A stretch of 64,000 nucleotides of DNA from Mya arenaria. Its lineage: Eukaryota; Mollusca; Bivalvia; Myida; Myidae. The stretch covers positions 29,790,854 through 29,854,853 of the forward strand of contig NC_069126.1 of NCBI RefSeq assembly GCF_026914265.1, written 5' to 3'. Positions 15,214 to 25,849 of this stretch are shown here, one piece after another (the stretch's first letter is position 1; each line of letters starts with the position of its first letter). Both the position numbers and the translations under genes were made by a program. The notes below the pieces were generated by a model. It ran no database searches, had not been told where the DNA came from, and saw only the letters and a program-made list of their open reading frames with translations.

Positions 15214-15259
15214 CTGTTAATAGAATGACAAAGTAATGCAATGTTCGTTTGCACATCAA
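15214..15259 (-). other. Possible signal-peptide start by read-through into Ig1 of gene A
   Basis: The Ig1 frame stays open upstream of the predicted acceptor and reads MMCKRTLHYFVILLTVLSIT into the exon: a basic start, a hydrophobic core and a small-residue end, as in a signal peptide. The matching stretch of gene B is one nucleotide longer and falls out of frame, while the acceptor (ttaacag / tttacag) is kept in both copies. I therefore slightly prefer a separate upstream signal exon, but this start cannot be excluded for copy A. Confidence 0.4.
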
Positions 15260-15293
15260 TTTGCTATTGAAACAAACCTATAATTTTGTGGCA

Positions 15294-15657
15294 TTCTTAT
15301 TTAAAATCAATACATACACATGTGTAACTAACATACATTTCGACTTATACATCTTAAACTACTTACTAAGAAATGCCTTTATGGAAAATATTAATTACTG
15401 CTAACACGATTGTAACCTTGTATTTAATAGCAGAAAGCGCCAAAATATTAAATGATTAGTGACTGCTAAAATATTTACTGTGGTTTGCTATAGTTTTATA
15501 AGGTAGAAATACCGTGTTTCATGCTCATTTCTTTTAAATTCAACTCGGTATCCTCCATAAGAACCATTGCTTTCGGCATTTATTCATCATTTTTGGAATA
15601 TTAAAACAAAATTATAAATTGTGGTAAAACTTATTTGGGAGTAAGAGTGCATCTTTA
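15294..15657 (-). repeat. Dispersed ~350-bp MITE-like repeat, inverted copy
   Basis: Reverse complement of the repeats at about 22505-22842 and 55005-55365. It runs from 'cttatttaaaatcaataca' to 'agagtgcatcttta' and lies just upstream of the Ig1 exon of gene A. No coding capacity; family unnamed. Confidence 0.7.
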
Positions 15658-17480
15658 AAGAACATTTAAAGAACTGACAATAAGATTCCTGACGAACTAA
15701 TAATCCAAGTTCTGTTATAACTTGAAGAATGTAGGTACAGATCGTAGCTCTCCGTTTGAAGAACTAAATGAGCTTCGTACGTCTATGTCTAACGGAGACT
15801 GTATCCAACGTGTACATTGTATATAATGCAGGATTGTTGTACGGCATTGCTGTGTTTTATCCAATACGGCATTCTACGGGGAATATGCAGGAGAATGTGA
15901 TATTTGGTGGATAGTCACCAAGCAGAAAGAGTGGGTTTTCTAGATTGCCCATTTAGTATATTTGCAGCAATTGCATTGCCATCATACAACGCCAATGAAA
16001 GGAAACCAAGATAATACAACCGCTGATGATGGAGCTTGAATATTTAAGACCTGTTTAACAAATGTATTGCTTGCACGACATAGAACAATTAAAACGGAAT
16101 AAATATAAAACTACTTTTGTTTTAAGGATAGTTTACAGAAAAATCGATTTTCTTTTAAGCCCAGTTGAGAGCAGGTAGTGTGAAATGGAACGCTGTATTT
16201 GAAATGCGGAAGCGTCCACAGATAATAAATTTCATTAAACCATATCAAATGCTACCCTTGTAGCTTTGATGTGGTTGAAAGGTCTTTAATATTAGCAATC
16301 CAACTTTTGTACGAAATGGTCCTTTTGCCGGCTTTTTGTATGCCCCATATTGAAAAAAGGCCAGCAAATGTAAGTAAAATCTCTTCTGTCCACTCAAAAA
16401 CTGTTTGACCAGGCAATGTTAAGTTTCAATGGTTATTTGCTCTTAAACAGTTGTAAAAATAGTTTAGGTCAGTAGGTTAAAAGTTCAGATCAAGGTCAAA
16501 TAACATTCTAATAACATATTCCGCATAAGTCTAGAACAGTTTGACCTGGGACAGAAGATTACATATTTTGTTATTGGGATCAACAATATATTAAATAAAT
16601 TGTCAAGGTCTAGGTGAACAATGATACTTAACACTTGTCCAGTTTAACCATCTGAAAGTTGTATTCTATTAAAAAAGTTATTTATTAAGCGTGTATAAAG
16701 CCACCCCAAAACCGCGGATTTATCGCTCCTATAATTTTGAAAATGTAAAAAAAAAATGTTTTGTGCGCCCGCGTCAACATTTCAATCGCCAACCAGATTT
16801 TTGGGGAAATATTTTTGAAAGGCTGAAAAAATAATTAATTATTATGTTTTAACGCTAGTTTAAGTGTTTTGTTAAGGGAGGTAACCGATGCATGGTGTTT
16901 TATACTGTATATCGATCGGTTTAGCATCGGTTTTAATAATTTCAATCAAAATGGCGGCTTCCGGTAAAACATTGACTTTGTGGCTCGAATTTTGGAAATT
17001 TAATCTTATTTATTACAATAAATGTGTTTTGACCATGCTTGAAGTCATTGTTTATCGTTTCATGCACTAAAGGATCATTAATTGAATCAATATAAATCAA
17101 ATAAAACATGTGTATCTGATACTGGTAGCTATAATATTGCATATTTAGTGATTTCTTTTGGCTGGAAATCGGAATGATGAACAATGACTCAATAAAATAT
17201 AATTTTATTCAAGTGACCAGAAGTTTGCTTTATAAATGTCGTTGATGCTGAAGAAGACAACATCACTTAAAAGGAATATGGTTCATTGTTTGGTCCAAAT
17301 TGATGTAGCAAAGTAATTTTTGACCAAATTCTGACAAAACAACAGTTTTTAACAAATATCTTTTCATAAAAAAAAACAAAATTAACACTGGTTCTGATAG
17401 ACTTAAAAAGAGGGTAAGTCTAACCCAGGTTTATCACCGTATTATTTTTTTTTACAGCATAATCCGCGATTATAGATACA
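15658..17480. other. Upstream flank of gene A with dispersed repeat fragments
   Basis: No gene recognised. 16370-16640 resembles a common bivalve dispersed repeat ('agatcaaggtcaaataacat'). 16949-16966 holds a combined YY1/ETS-like motif, caaaatggcggcttccgg. The rest is AT-rich and unassigned. Confidence 0.4.
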
Positions 17481-17944
17481 TCTCACTGACCATAAAAGTA
17501 CTCTGAACATACCTTGTACATTTCATTTCAAAAAGCTTATGTCATTGCATTTACTTTGATAATCAAATCGAAATTAAGTCATGAAATTTAAATGTGTATG
17601 AAGTCTGATGTTTGATGATGCCAGTGTAACACATCATTTTTATTCATCCGAAATCAATACTAATGAATGTCCAAATACATTTGCAAGTGATGTTAAAGTT
17701 ATTCTGGTATATTTATATTATTCGTTTCAAACTTTTCCTAAAACAAGCGTTATTTTTATTTTATTATGATTGACCGCCTTAAGGTATTCTTTATTCTTTT
17801 ATTTATAAATTTGGTATATCAATATGTGTGTAGTAAAAATGGATGAATAAATAGTATGTATCCGGACATTTTGAAATTTACATTTAACTGACCGTTCCAA
17901 GACTAACAATTCTTGATAAACATACCAATTATATATATATATAT

Positions 17945-17976
17945 AACGCCAAAGATATAGAACACAAAATCACAAA

Positions 17977-18054
<78 letters not shown>

Positions 18055-18086
18055 TTTGTGATTTTGTGTTCTATATCTTTGGCGTT
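17945..18086. repeat. 142-bp perfect palindrome: 36-bp arms around an (AT)n core
   Basis: The arm at 17945-17980 (aacgccaaagatatagaa...) is the exact reverse complement of 18051-18086. The 70-bp (AT)n core is itself self-complementary, so the whole can fold as one ~71-bp stem or extrude as a cruciform. The poly-Tyr/Ile open frame across it is an artefact. Confidence 0.92.
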
Positions 18087-18089
18087 TGC

Positions 18090-19325
18090 CCATTGCCACT
18101 AAATCGGGTTTATGTTTAAACATTTTGCTACTGAGCATGTTTTTGTAGCTTTTGCATATATATGTTCCCAATGTCCGTTAGAGGTTCAGTTTAAGATTGC
18201 ATTCAAATGGGTTTAAGGGCAAATTTATTGAAAAATCTTTCTTATAAACATTGATTATAAGAACAAAATATTTGTTCCTATTCGATCGTTTCAGGTTTTA
18301 TGAAATTTGACCAAATAGTGTTCTTTTGCTAGCTCGATCCAATTTGTTTTAGATAAAAATCCGAAGAACGAAACATAATTTGGTGTGGCCTAATAAGAGC
18401 AATCCGAAATAGGACAAATTACACCGGTTCGAAAGTGTCTACTCATTGTCACATGGTATAGTTTTGGTGGTGAATGGTTTGCGATTTCAAAAAAAGGCTG
18501 AACATGCCGGATTAACTTGATATTTTTTTATTGTTTACATTTTCACCGCATCTTTTGTCCTCCTTAACCGAATTCTTTCATTACCGAATACACAGGGGTT
18601 ATGTTAACGAATTTTATTTATTTTTCTCGGAGAAACGTTACTTTTTTGTAACGTTGTTTAATGTTGAAATCACAAATTTAGCTAGCTTTCTAGATATGGT
18701 GTTGGACGCCCATAAAATGTACATAAGCTGCACTTAGCAAGACAAATGCTAGATAATTTTGGAAATATATCATAAAGAAATACAAAAACAAATAACATAA
18801 ATATCGATGAATTCGTTCAACATTTATAAATTATGTCAAATACACCCCATTCCAGCATTTTCGATGTTAACGGTCATCCTGGTTCTGTGAATACTATTGA
18901 ATTTAAAAATTGGATTGATACTTCACTGTTGATGAGATATGTAAAATTATTTCAAGTCTGAAACGTTATAACAGCTGTGGTATAACTTATGTTGTTGCTT
19001 ATTTTTGCATAGATTCCAGAGAATGTATAGCTCCATATTTGATAAAAAATATTCACATATTTCAGAAGGGTGTCCATCCTGAGGCATGTAATAAAGGGGT
19101 ATTTTCACAATGTTCAAAAAAGAAGATCGTTCACATTCCTCAAATCATAGAGTAAATAACAGTGGTTAATATAACTGATAATTTCATCGGTTCTTAGAAA
19201 TAGAATTGATAACTAATTCAAAATAGTAATTATGTATAAAATGAATCACAGTTTGTATCTAGAAGTAGTAATAGTACTTCTGATTGCATTTTTATCCTGC
19301 ATGCATTATTTCAGAATACTATTCT
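18090..19325. other. Unassigned intergenic DNA
   Basis: AT-rich, no coding or structured signal that I can support. Its right part may be the worn 5' side of the LINE fragment that follows. Confidence 0.3.
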
Positions 19326-20230
19326 GAGCAAAAAACAAACTATATTGTGCATTTGCTGATTACGAAAAAGCATTCGATACTGTTATTCATGCTGCAGTGT
19401 GGATAAAATAAGTAGAATCTGGCGATAGCTCTTACAGGATAAATATGATCAAAAATGTTTGCAGAAGTGTTAAGGTATGTATTAAAAATGCTAGTTATAT
19501 GAAATAATGTTATATATATTACTTGGTGGAAAACAATGGGAACCAGTATTTTCCATTTCATTCAGTTCTCTTAATAAATGATGTTAACGACTCTATTGAC
19601 TTTTACAGTTTAACAGTTTACAACATCAGCGAAAGTCTCTTTATATCTACTCATGCAACTTATGTTTTGAAAAAAAAACATAATCAATTAATACATGTGT
19701 GTTTGAAAGCAGGAAACGCTAATGTAATTTAAAATTGACAATTAATGACGAAAGTGTTGAAGTGGTGGATAACTTTTGTGTGTGTGTGTTTTTGTTGTTT
19801 ATTTTGTTGTTGTTTTTTTTTTTGGGGGGGGGGGGGGTAACCTTTCATATACTGGAAATAATACTGCAGTAAAAATGCCGAATAAACAAGCTTTATAAAC
19901 CATCTAGTATATGTTTTAGTAGATATACCAAGATAGTAAAACTAAATTACCATTGTTTGATGCTCTAGTTGTCTCAACTATTTTATATGGATCGGAGACT
20001 TGGGGACCATATGTTCATAGCGAGCTAGATAAACTCCATTTAAAATTTTGCAATCAAAGTCTTGGTGTTGCCGCCGTTTGAGGCGAGCTAGGACGCTTCC
20101 TTTTGCCAGTAATTTCTCAGTATTGGATAACATTGATAAGAATCCAAATTCATTAATGCACTGTTTGTCTACAAAATATTATGATATTTATCATAATAAT
20201 TATATTCGTCATTCAAAAACATGTGTGGTA
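19326..20230 (+). pseudogene. Decayed LINE reverse-transcriptase fragment
   Basis: Broken frames show RT-like signatures in order: FADYEKAFDTVIHAAVW at about 19350, LINDVNDSID at about 19575, and LYGSETWGPYVHSELDKLHL then KFCNQSLGV at about 19985-20070. The last is the post-RT block typical of non-LTR elements. Stops and frameshifts throughout; not functional. Confidence 0.75.
19795..19838. repeat. Simple-sequence T/G tract
   Basis: Poly-T mixed with G, ending in a run of about 15 G. It lies within the LINE remnant. Confidence 0.8.
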
Positions 20231-20829
20231 CTCCGCTATATCTGATTTGTTAACCATAATTGGTTATGAAAATTCGTTCGTTGATTTTAATATAGATTAT
20301 AATTATATTCCTATGTTAACCAAAAGGGTAAGAGACATTCAATACATTCAAATGTTGTATTACAACATGTCATAAAAAGACAAGTATTAACGCACGTTTA
20401 TTCTGAGTCTGCATCCAAAGAAAACTGCATACAACATCAACGCCAGCAATGAAAGGTGTTTAAACATACACACATTGGCCATAAAGTCCCCATTTGAAGT
20501 GCACAAGCCGTCGGTAAAAAGATGCAACAACTTAATACAAAATAGCTAACATCATAGCTAACAAGTTATTCTTTCACCAAAAGCCTTAACAAGAAATAAC
20601 TCTTATACTAAGAATTTTCACTCAAATGTACAAATCTATGTTGTTTTATATATTATAAATTTCATTTTAATTCAAAGGTTTGGAATGAAAAGTAGTATGG
20701 CTAAAAAAATAAGAAAACAAAAGCTGTTATAGTAAGTGACAAATGCCCCCGAAGTGCCATCGAGTCAAATATATTGTGAAATTTCTAATATGTTTACATT
20801 CAGGAAAATCTATCATAGGATAAGCAAGG

Positions 20830-22345
20830 CCCAATGATGTTTGACGTCAAGAGTGTGGAGAGTTATGCAGTACAGGGTTGGGACGTGGGTCTTGGATCCG
20901 ACACGTCGTATTGTTATAAAAACATGTGCAAAGTAACGTTAAACTGTCCCGTAACTGACAAAGTTTCAATCCATACATTACCAGCAACTTTCTATCTATG
21001 TGGTTATATGCAGCGTTCCATATTGATTAAACTCTTAGTGTGACCTTGAACTTTAAGGTAGAGTCATGAGTCTTGCACAAGACACATTGCCGTTATGTAC
21101 AGAACACAAGTGCTTATTTATTTAAGAATCTCTACGTGCATGATAAAGTTACAGACCGTAGACGGATATTCTATCTATGTGCATACATGCAGAATTCAAG
21201 CGTGTCCATGAAATTTGAGGTAGGATCGTGGGTACTGCACCCGAAGCATGACCTTTATACACCAAACATATGTGCCAATTTATTTTAAAATCCAACTGTG
21301 CATGACACAGTTACATCCAGAAAATGACCAACGATTCTGTATATAAATACATGCAGCATTACATTATGATAAACATGTACGTATGGCATTGACTTTTTAT
21401 GTGGTTCTTGCACGCGAATCGTCGTCTTAAATTAACGAACACATGTGCCAAGTATTTTTAAAATAACTCCGTGCATACGGATGTTAGCCCGTACACGACC
21501 AACTATTATTTATGTGCATATATAATGATTCAACTCTAAGTGTGACTTTGGACTTTGAGGTAGGGTAAATGGGTCTTGCACGAGACACATTTCCTTTATG
21601 TATCGAACGCATGTGCAACTATGTTTTAATTCCCTCACTACATAACAAAGTTAAAGCCCGGACACGACCAACTATTTTATACGTGCATATATGCAGCAGT
21701 TCATAATGATTCAAATCTAAGTGTACCCTTGGATTTGGAGGTAGGGTCATGGGTCTTGCACGATGGACATTTCCAATATATTTGAAACCACTCCCAGTAT
21801 GACAAAGTTACAGCCCAGACACGATCAGCTTAACTGTATATGCATATATGCAAGATAAAATAATGACATTCAAGTGTTGCCTTCATCTTTGAGGTTATGA
21901 CAAATGTGTTGCATTCGTCACGTCATCTTTATGTGCAGATCGCATTTGTCAAGTTATTTCTAAATTCCCTCCCTACGCGACAAAGTTGCAGGCCTGGCAC
22001 AGAAAACCGGACGGACGGTGTGAATATAACACCCATCTTCAGGAGCATACAAAATAATTTAGAGTGCATTATCTCTGTCAAAAAATGTAAGATCATTTTT
22101 TGCATATTTGAGTTTGTAATGACGTTAATGTTCACAATCTTTATCACATGACAATACCATTCTAAAGAAAGCGTTTTACGTTATAATTGCCACCAATATT
22201 GTTGTGTACGCGACACGCCGTCTTCTTATGCTGAACACTCGTACTAAGCTATCTTAAATCCCTCAATGCATGACGTAGCTACAGTCCGGACAAGCCAAAA
22301 CCTGACGGACGCACGCATTGAAGTACGGACGCACATACACCAAAT
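20830..22345 (+). repeat. Array of the ~165-180-bp 'tgaccttga...gaggtaggg' repeat (unit 1)
   Basis: About eight degenerate units with the consensus blocks 'gtgaccttgaactttgaggt', 'gtcatgggtcttgcacgaga', 'atgacaaagttacagcccgg' and 'atatatgcagcattccataa'. Related arrays lie at 53380-54190 and 60690-61770. It ends in 'ccggacggacggtg', a usual end for this family. No coding. Confidence 0.85.
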
Positions 22346-22504
22346 CGCAGTTGTGGTGGTTATTTCGAACTTACAGTAAAAAGGCACGACGCAAAGAATT
22401 CCCAGTGGTTGATCGTTTGTACTCAATAAAACTACAATCCAAAAATATGCAGTACATAGTATTACATTATATTATTTGACCTCGACTTCTGATCTTTGCG
22501 GTGA

Positions 22505-22842
22505 AGTAGGTTGTTTACCACACAATTTAAACCTAAAATACACTTTTAGTATTCAAAAAAAGGATAATTTAATGTCGAAAACAATGGTTCTTATAAAGGA
22601 TACCGAGTTTAATTTGAAAAAAATGAGCATAAAACACGGTATTTCTACCTTATGAGACCACAGTAAATATTTTAGCATTCACCAATCATTTAATATATTT
22701 GCAATTTCAGCAGTTTTCAATTAAATGCACGGTTACAATCATTTTATAAGTAATAACTATATTTTTCATTATTTAGGAAGTAATTAAATGTTTATCAGTC
22801 AAAATTGATGTTTTGATTTTGAATAAGAGAGTCACTTTAAAT
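22505..22842 (+). repeat. Dispersed ~350-bp MITE-like repeat, direct copy
   Basis: Shares 'cgaaaacaatggttcttata' and 'cataaaacacggtatttcta' with 55088 onward and, inverted, with 15294-15657. Non-coding. Confidence 0.7.
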
Positions 22843-23185
22843 CATCATAAATACATAAACAATGCAGCAATAAATACATGTTATGGCTAATTAAAAAAAG
22901 TGAAAGGTTTTTTTTGTCACGTGATATGGCGCGTAGTGGACGTGTTTAAATCGGAGAGTGAAAAAATGGGATTTATTTAGTAATATTTTTATAAATAGAG
23001 TCAGGATTTATTTACAACGTTGTGGATAGAGACCATCTGATGACTTAGATTCAAACATTTCTGTAAGTGAGATTCTGGGAAAAGCTAGCGCTGTGTTGTT
23101 TCCGAGTCTGGATGATTCTGTGAGTAAAGACAGTAACAGTGAAGTTTTCAACAACACTCCTGGGGTGATTTCAGGCAGAGGCAAA

Positions 23186-23931
23186 ATGGCGGAAGGGGGC
23201 CGCGAACCCACCAACAAAGACCTGATGGATTGTATGAAAATATGGGAGAAAAATTATCAGTAATGGAAAAGAAATTGAACAAAATTGAAACACTTGAACG
23301 CGAGGTTATGGACTTTGAAAAAGATATAAAAAAGATATGGGTAGCTCTTGAAGACCGAGTTAAGCGTACCGATGAGCGGGTAGGCAAGCTGGAGGACAAA
23401 GTGGATTCGGTCGACGTTGAGGCGGCGCAGAAGGCGGACAGGATGGCCACTTTGGAAAAACAGCGGGAGGATCTTCGGGACGATATTGCGTACTTGAAGT
23501 CGCAATCTATGAAAACAATCTTATTTTTACTAATATCCCCGAAGATAAATCCACCGGCAACGAGTCCGCTGAGGTCACCGAAGACAAGCTCCGCCAACAG
23601 CTTCACGATACCCTAAAGCTCGCTGGCGACGAAGGAGACGATCGAGTCCATTGGCTTTGAACGTGTTCACCGGACTCCAGGTCAACCAGTGCCGGGCAGG
23701 ATCCGCAACATCGTTGCAAAGTTCACGTTTTTTAAGGACCGGGAGGTAGTTAGGAGACAGTGGAAGCATTTGGCGGGGACGGGCCGTCAGATGTACAACC
23801 AGTTTCCACCGGAAGTACTGGTCAAACGCCGTAGGCTAGTGCCCAAGATGAAGGACGCCAGGAAGGAGGGCAAACGTTCATTGATAGTGTACGACAACCT
23901 GTACGTAGACGGCAAGCCGGTGAGGAGCTAG
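23186..23931 (+). pseudogene. LINE ORF1 (coiled coil + RRM-like + C-terminal domain), frameshifted
   Basis: Starts MAEGGREPTNKDLMD, then after a frame change ENMGEKLSVMEKKLNKIETL (heptad coiled coil). A second change brings NNLIFTNIPEDKSTGNESAE (RRM RNP2-like), and a third gives RIRNIVAKFTFFKDREVVRR and LYVDGKPV. The order matches L1-type ORF1 RNA-binding proteins. At least three frameshifts. Confidence 0.75.
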
Positions 23932-23944
23932 GGGCACGACGGAG

Positions 23945-24430
23945 GTGAACTCTCGGTTCTTTCATGGAATGTTCATGGACTAAATAGGGACAAAAAAAGA
24001 GAGTATAGACTTTGTAAATATTTTAGATAAATATGATATGTGTTTCCTTTATGAGTCATGGTGTGATTATTCTAGTAATATTGATTTAAAGGGATATAAA
24101 TCACATAATTTTTATCGTTAATTTCGAAATAGTGGTGGAATAGTTTTATATTACAAAAAGAACTTAAGCGATTGAATTGAAATAATTAAAAATCATTTCG
24201 ATACAATCATTTGGTTAAAACTTGATCACACCTTTTTTATTATCCTCGAAGACAATTATTTATGTGGAACCTATATTTGGGGCGAGGACTCGCCCATATA
24301 CAATACTGTAAATGTTGATTTATTTGATATTTTAGAAAATGATCTGTTTTTATATGATAGTCTTGGATGTGTACTTGTATGTGGTGATTTGAACAGTAGG
24401 GTTGGTAGTAAACAAAAATATGTTGTTTAT
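23945..24430 (+). pseudogene. LINE ORF2 endonuclease domain, truncated
   Basis: LSVLSWNVHGLNRDKK opens an AP-endonuclease-like domain. YKSHNFYR, GGIVLYYKKN, CGTYIWGEDSPIYN and VCGDLNSRVG follow in order. In-frame stops occur near 24120 and 24170, and sequence is lost after about 24430. Confidence 0.75.
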
Positions 24431-24469
24431 GTAATTCCAACGATATTGAAGATGAATTTCATTTTGTCT

Positions 24470-24845
24470 GTTTGTGCCTGTCTTTTAATGATATGAGAAC
24501 GCTATATATTAAGAAATGTTATTATATAAAACCGTCTGTATTTAAATATTTACAATTGCTGCAATCAAATAATAGAACTGAGTTTATTAAACTATCATGC
24601 ATGTTTGTTAAAAACTCTCTTAAAGTAAGATCCTCATTAATAAATGTAAGAACTTAATATGGTAAAAATTGTTCATCCTCTGATTTAGATAGATTTTAAT
24701 ATTAAATGTTTAACCTATTCATTGTAACTTTTTGTTATTTTTTGTATATACTCGTCTGTACCATATTGTTTGTTACTATGCATTCACGTTGATATTGATA
24801 ATTATATATGTATGTGTTGTTTACGATGTACATTGTACAAGTCGA
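24470..24845 (+). pseudogene. LINE ORF2 C-terminus and 3' UTR
   Basis: FKYLQLLQSNNRTEFIKLSC then FVKNSLKVRSSL resembles the C-terminal end of LINE ORF2. A short AT-rich 3' UTR leads directly into the tetranucleotide tail. Confidence 0.5.
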
Positions 24846-24852
24846 AATAAAA

Positions 24853-24888
<36 letters not shown>

Positions 24889-24925
24889 CGTCCGTCCGTC
24901 CGTCCGTCCGTCCGTCTGTCTGTCT
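24853..24925. repeat. (TCTG)n/(TCCG)n microsatellite
   Basis: TCTG units, then TCCG units, then TCTG again. It directly follows 'gaaataaaatg' and is likely the 3' tail of the LINE. Confidence 0.93.
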
Positions 24926-25384
24926 ATAAGATGTGCATGATTACACAACCTAATTTTTGCCGACAGTTTGGCAAATATTTGCATCAAACAAACTCGGAAC
25001 CACTCGGAAAACTGTGATACGTGTGAAACAGTTTACGTCTATAGGCTTTCACCTGACTTACTTATATTGCTTTAAAATATGTCCATGCCTTGACACCTTA
25101 AATAGGCTGTATCACTTTCTTTCATTTTATATTTTCATGCGTGAAACACAAAGAAAAAAATCTTAAAAGTGTACAAGTTTTTTGTTGTTTTTTCATGGAC
25201 GGATATTTTATGTATTTCATATAACGTCGAATCAATAAACCCCTCGATTATCGCGTTAATCTGCGATCTGATAATTTGTCAGCAGTCTAATATAACTGGT
25301 TTCCGTGAACTTTCGCAAAAAAAATGGCTCGTTCCAAGACTAAAAATGAAAAAGTTGTCAAAACATTCAATCTGTGAGAGTGCA

Positions 25385-25625
25385 GATTTAATTTACAAAT
25401 GGCTTTTATCCGATATATAGAAGAATGTAGCATGAATGAGCCAGCTTATGTATTTCTACAGAGCCAGCTACAACTCACTAACCGTGAAAGTATGCTTCAA
25501 TGTACTTCTGTGACCTAGAGCGAACAGGAAGTGCATAAATGTAAACAACAAGATGGTTGACGCAGTGCGAAAGATGAACATAATGGAGTTTACATACAAT
25601 AAACGATTAATCGACTGTAAAACGA
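25385..25625. promoter_or_regulatory. Block conserved with 54825-55010 (possible promoter)
   Basis: Clearly alignable with the region upstream of gene B. Shared blocks include 'gtagcatgaatgagccagct' and 'gtaaacaacaagatggntnacgcag', with an ETS-like GGAAGTG. It could be the duplicated upstream regulatory region of the receptor genes. Function inferred only. Confidence 0.35.
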
Positions 25626-25742
25626 ATAGTGATTGAAGTGAAGTTAACTTGTGAGTATAACTGTTGATGCGTAGTATGATGATTATACTTATTAGTCAGT
25701 TAACACACGGGAGAAGTAGAACTTCTGTGAAACTTACATAAA

Positions 25743-25846
25743 ATGTCATCGGGTGGGGTAATGCAAAAAGATGTTTCCATGTCTGTCAAGTTTGCACTTT
25801 CCCACCTGTGTTTCACAGTTATCAAGGATATAAAATATGTCACCAG
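25743..25846 (+). CDS. Possible first coding exon, unknown product
   Basis: ATG to a strong donor CAG|GTAAGT gives 34 codons, MSSGGVMQKDVSMSVKFALS and on to KYVTR. It sits about 120 bp downstream of the conserved block. I do not recognise the peptide. The next plausible acceptor (about 26034) leads quickly to a stop, and the segment is missing from the duplicate upstream of gene B. Weak call. Confidence 0.2.
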
Positions 25847-25849
25847 GTA

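Larger units (their letters stand above)
22900..24925 (+). mobile_element. Internally deleted LINE (ORF1 + endonuclease + 3' end)
   Basis: Order: GC-richer 5' leader, L1-type ORF1 (about 23186-23931), start of ORF2 with an AP-type endonuclease (23945-24430), then an abrupt jump to the C-terminus of ORF2 and the 3' UTR, ending at a (TCTG/TCCG)n tail (24853-24925). The RT domain is missing. Several frameshifts and stops make it dead. Confidence 0.75.

Noticed and set aside
16690..17480. Transposon with ends near 'ccgcggatttat' and 'ataatccgcgatt'
   Set aside because: The inverted similarity is only about a dozen bases with mismatches and no target duplication was found.
17929..18171. Minus-strand frame with a long Tyr-Ile run
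   Set aside because: It is only the translation of the (AT)n centre of the palindrome.
23148..23606. 152-codon minus-strand Ser/Phe-rich frame
   Set aside because: Shadow of the LINE ORF1 coiled coil on the plus strand.
24802..24987. Frames rich in Thr-Asp-Gly-Arg or Ser-Val-Cys-Leu
   Set aside because: Translation of the TCTG/TCCG microsatellite.
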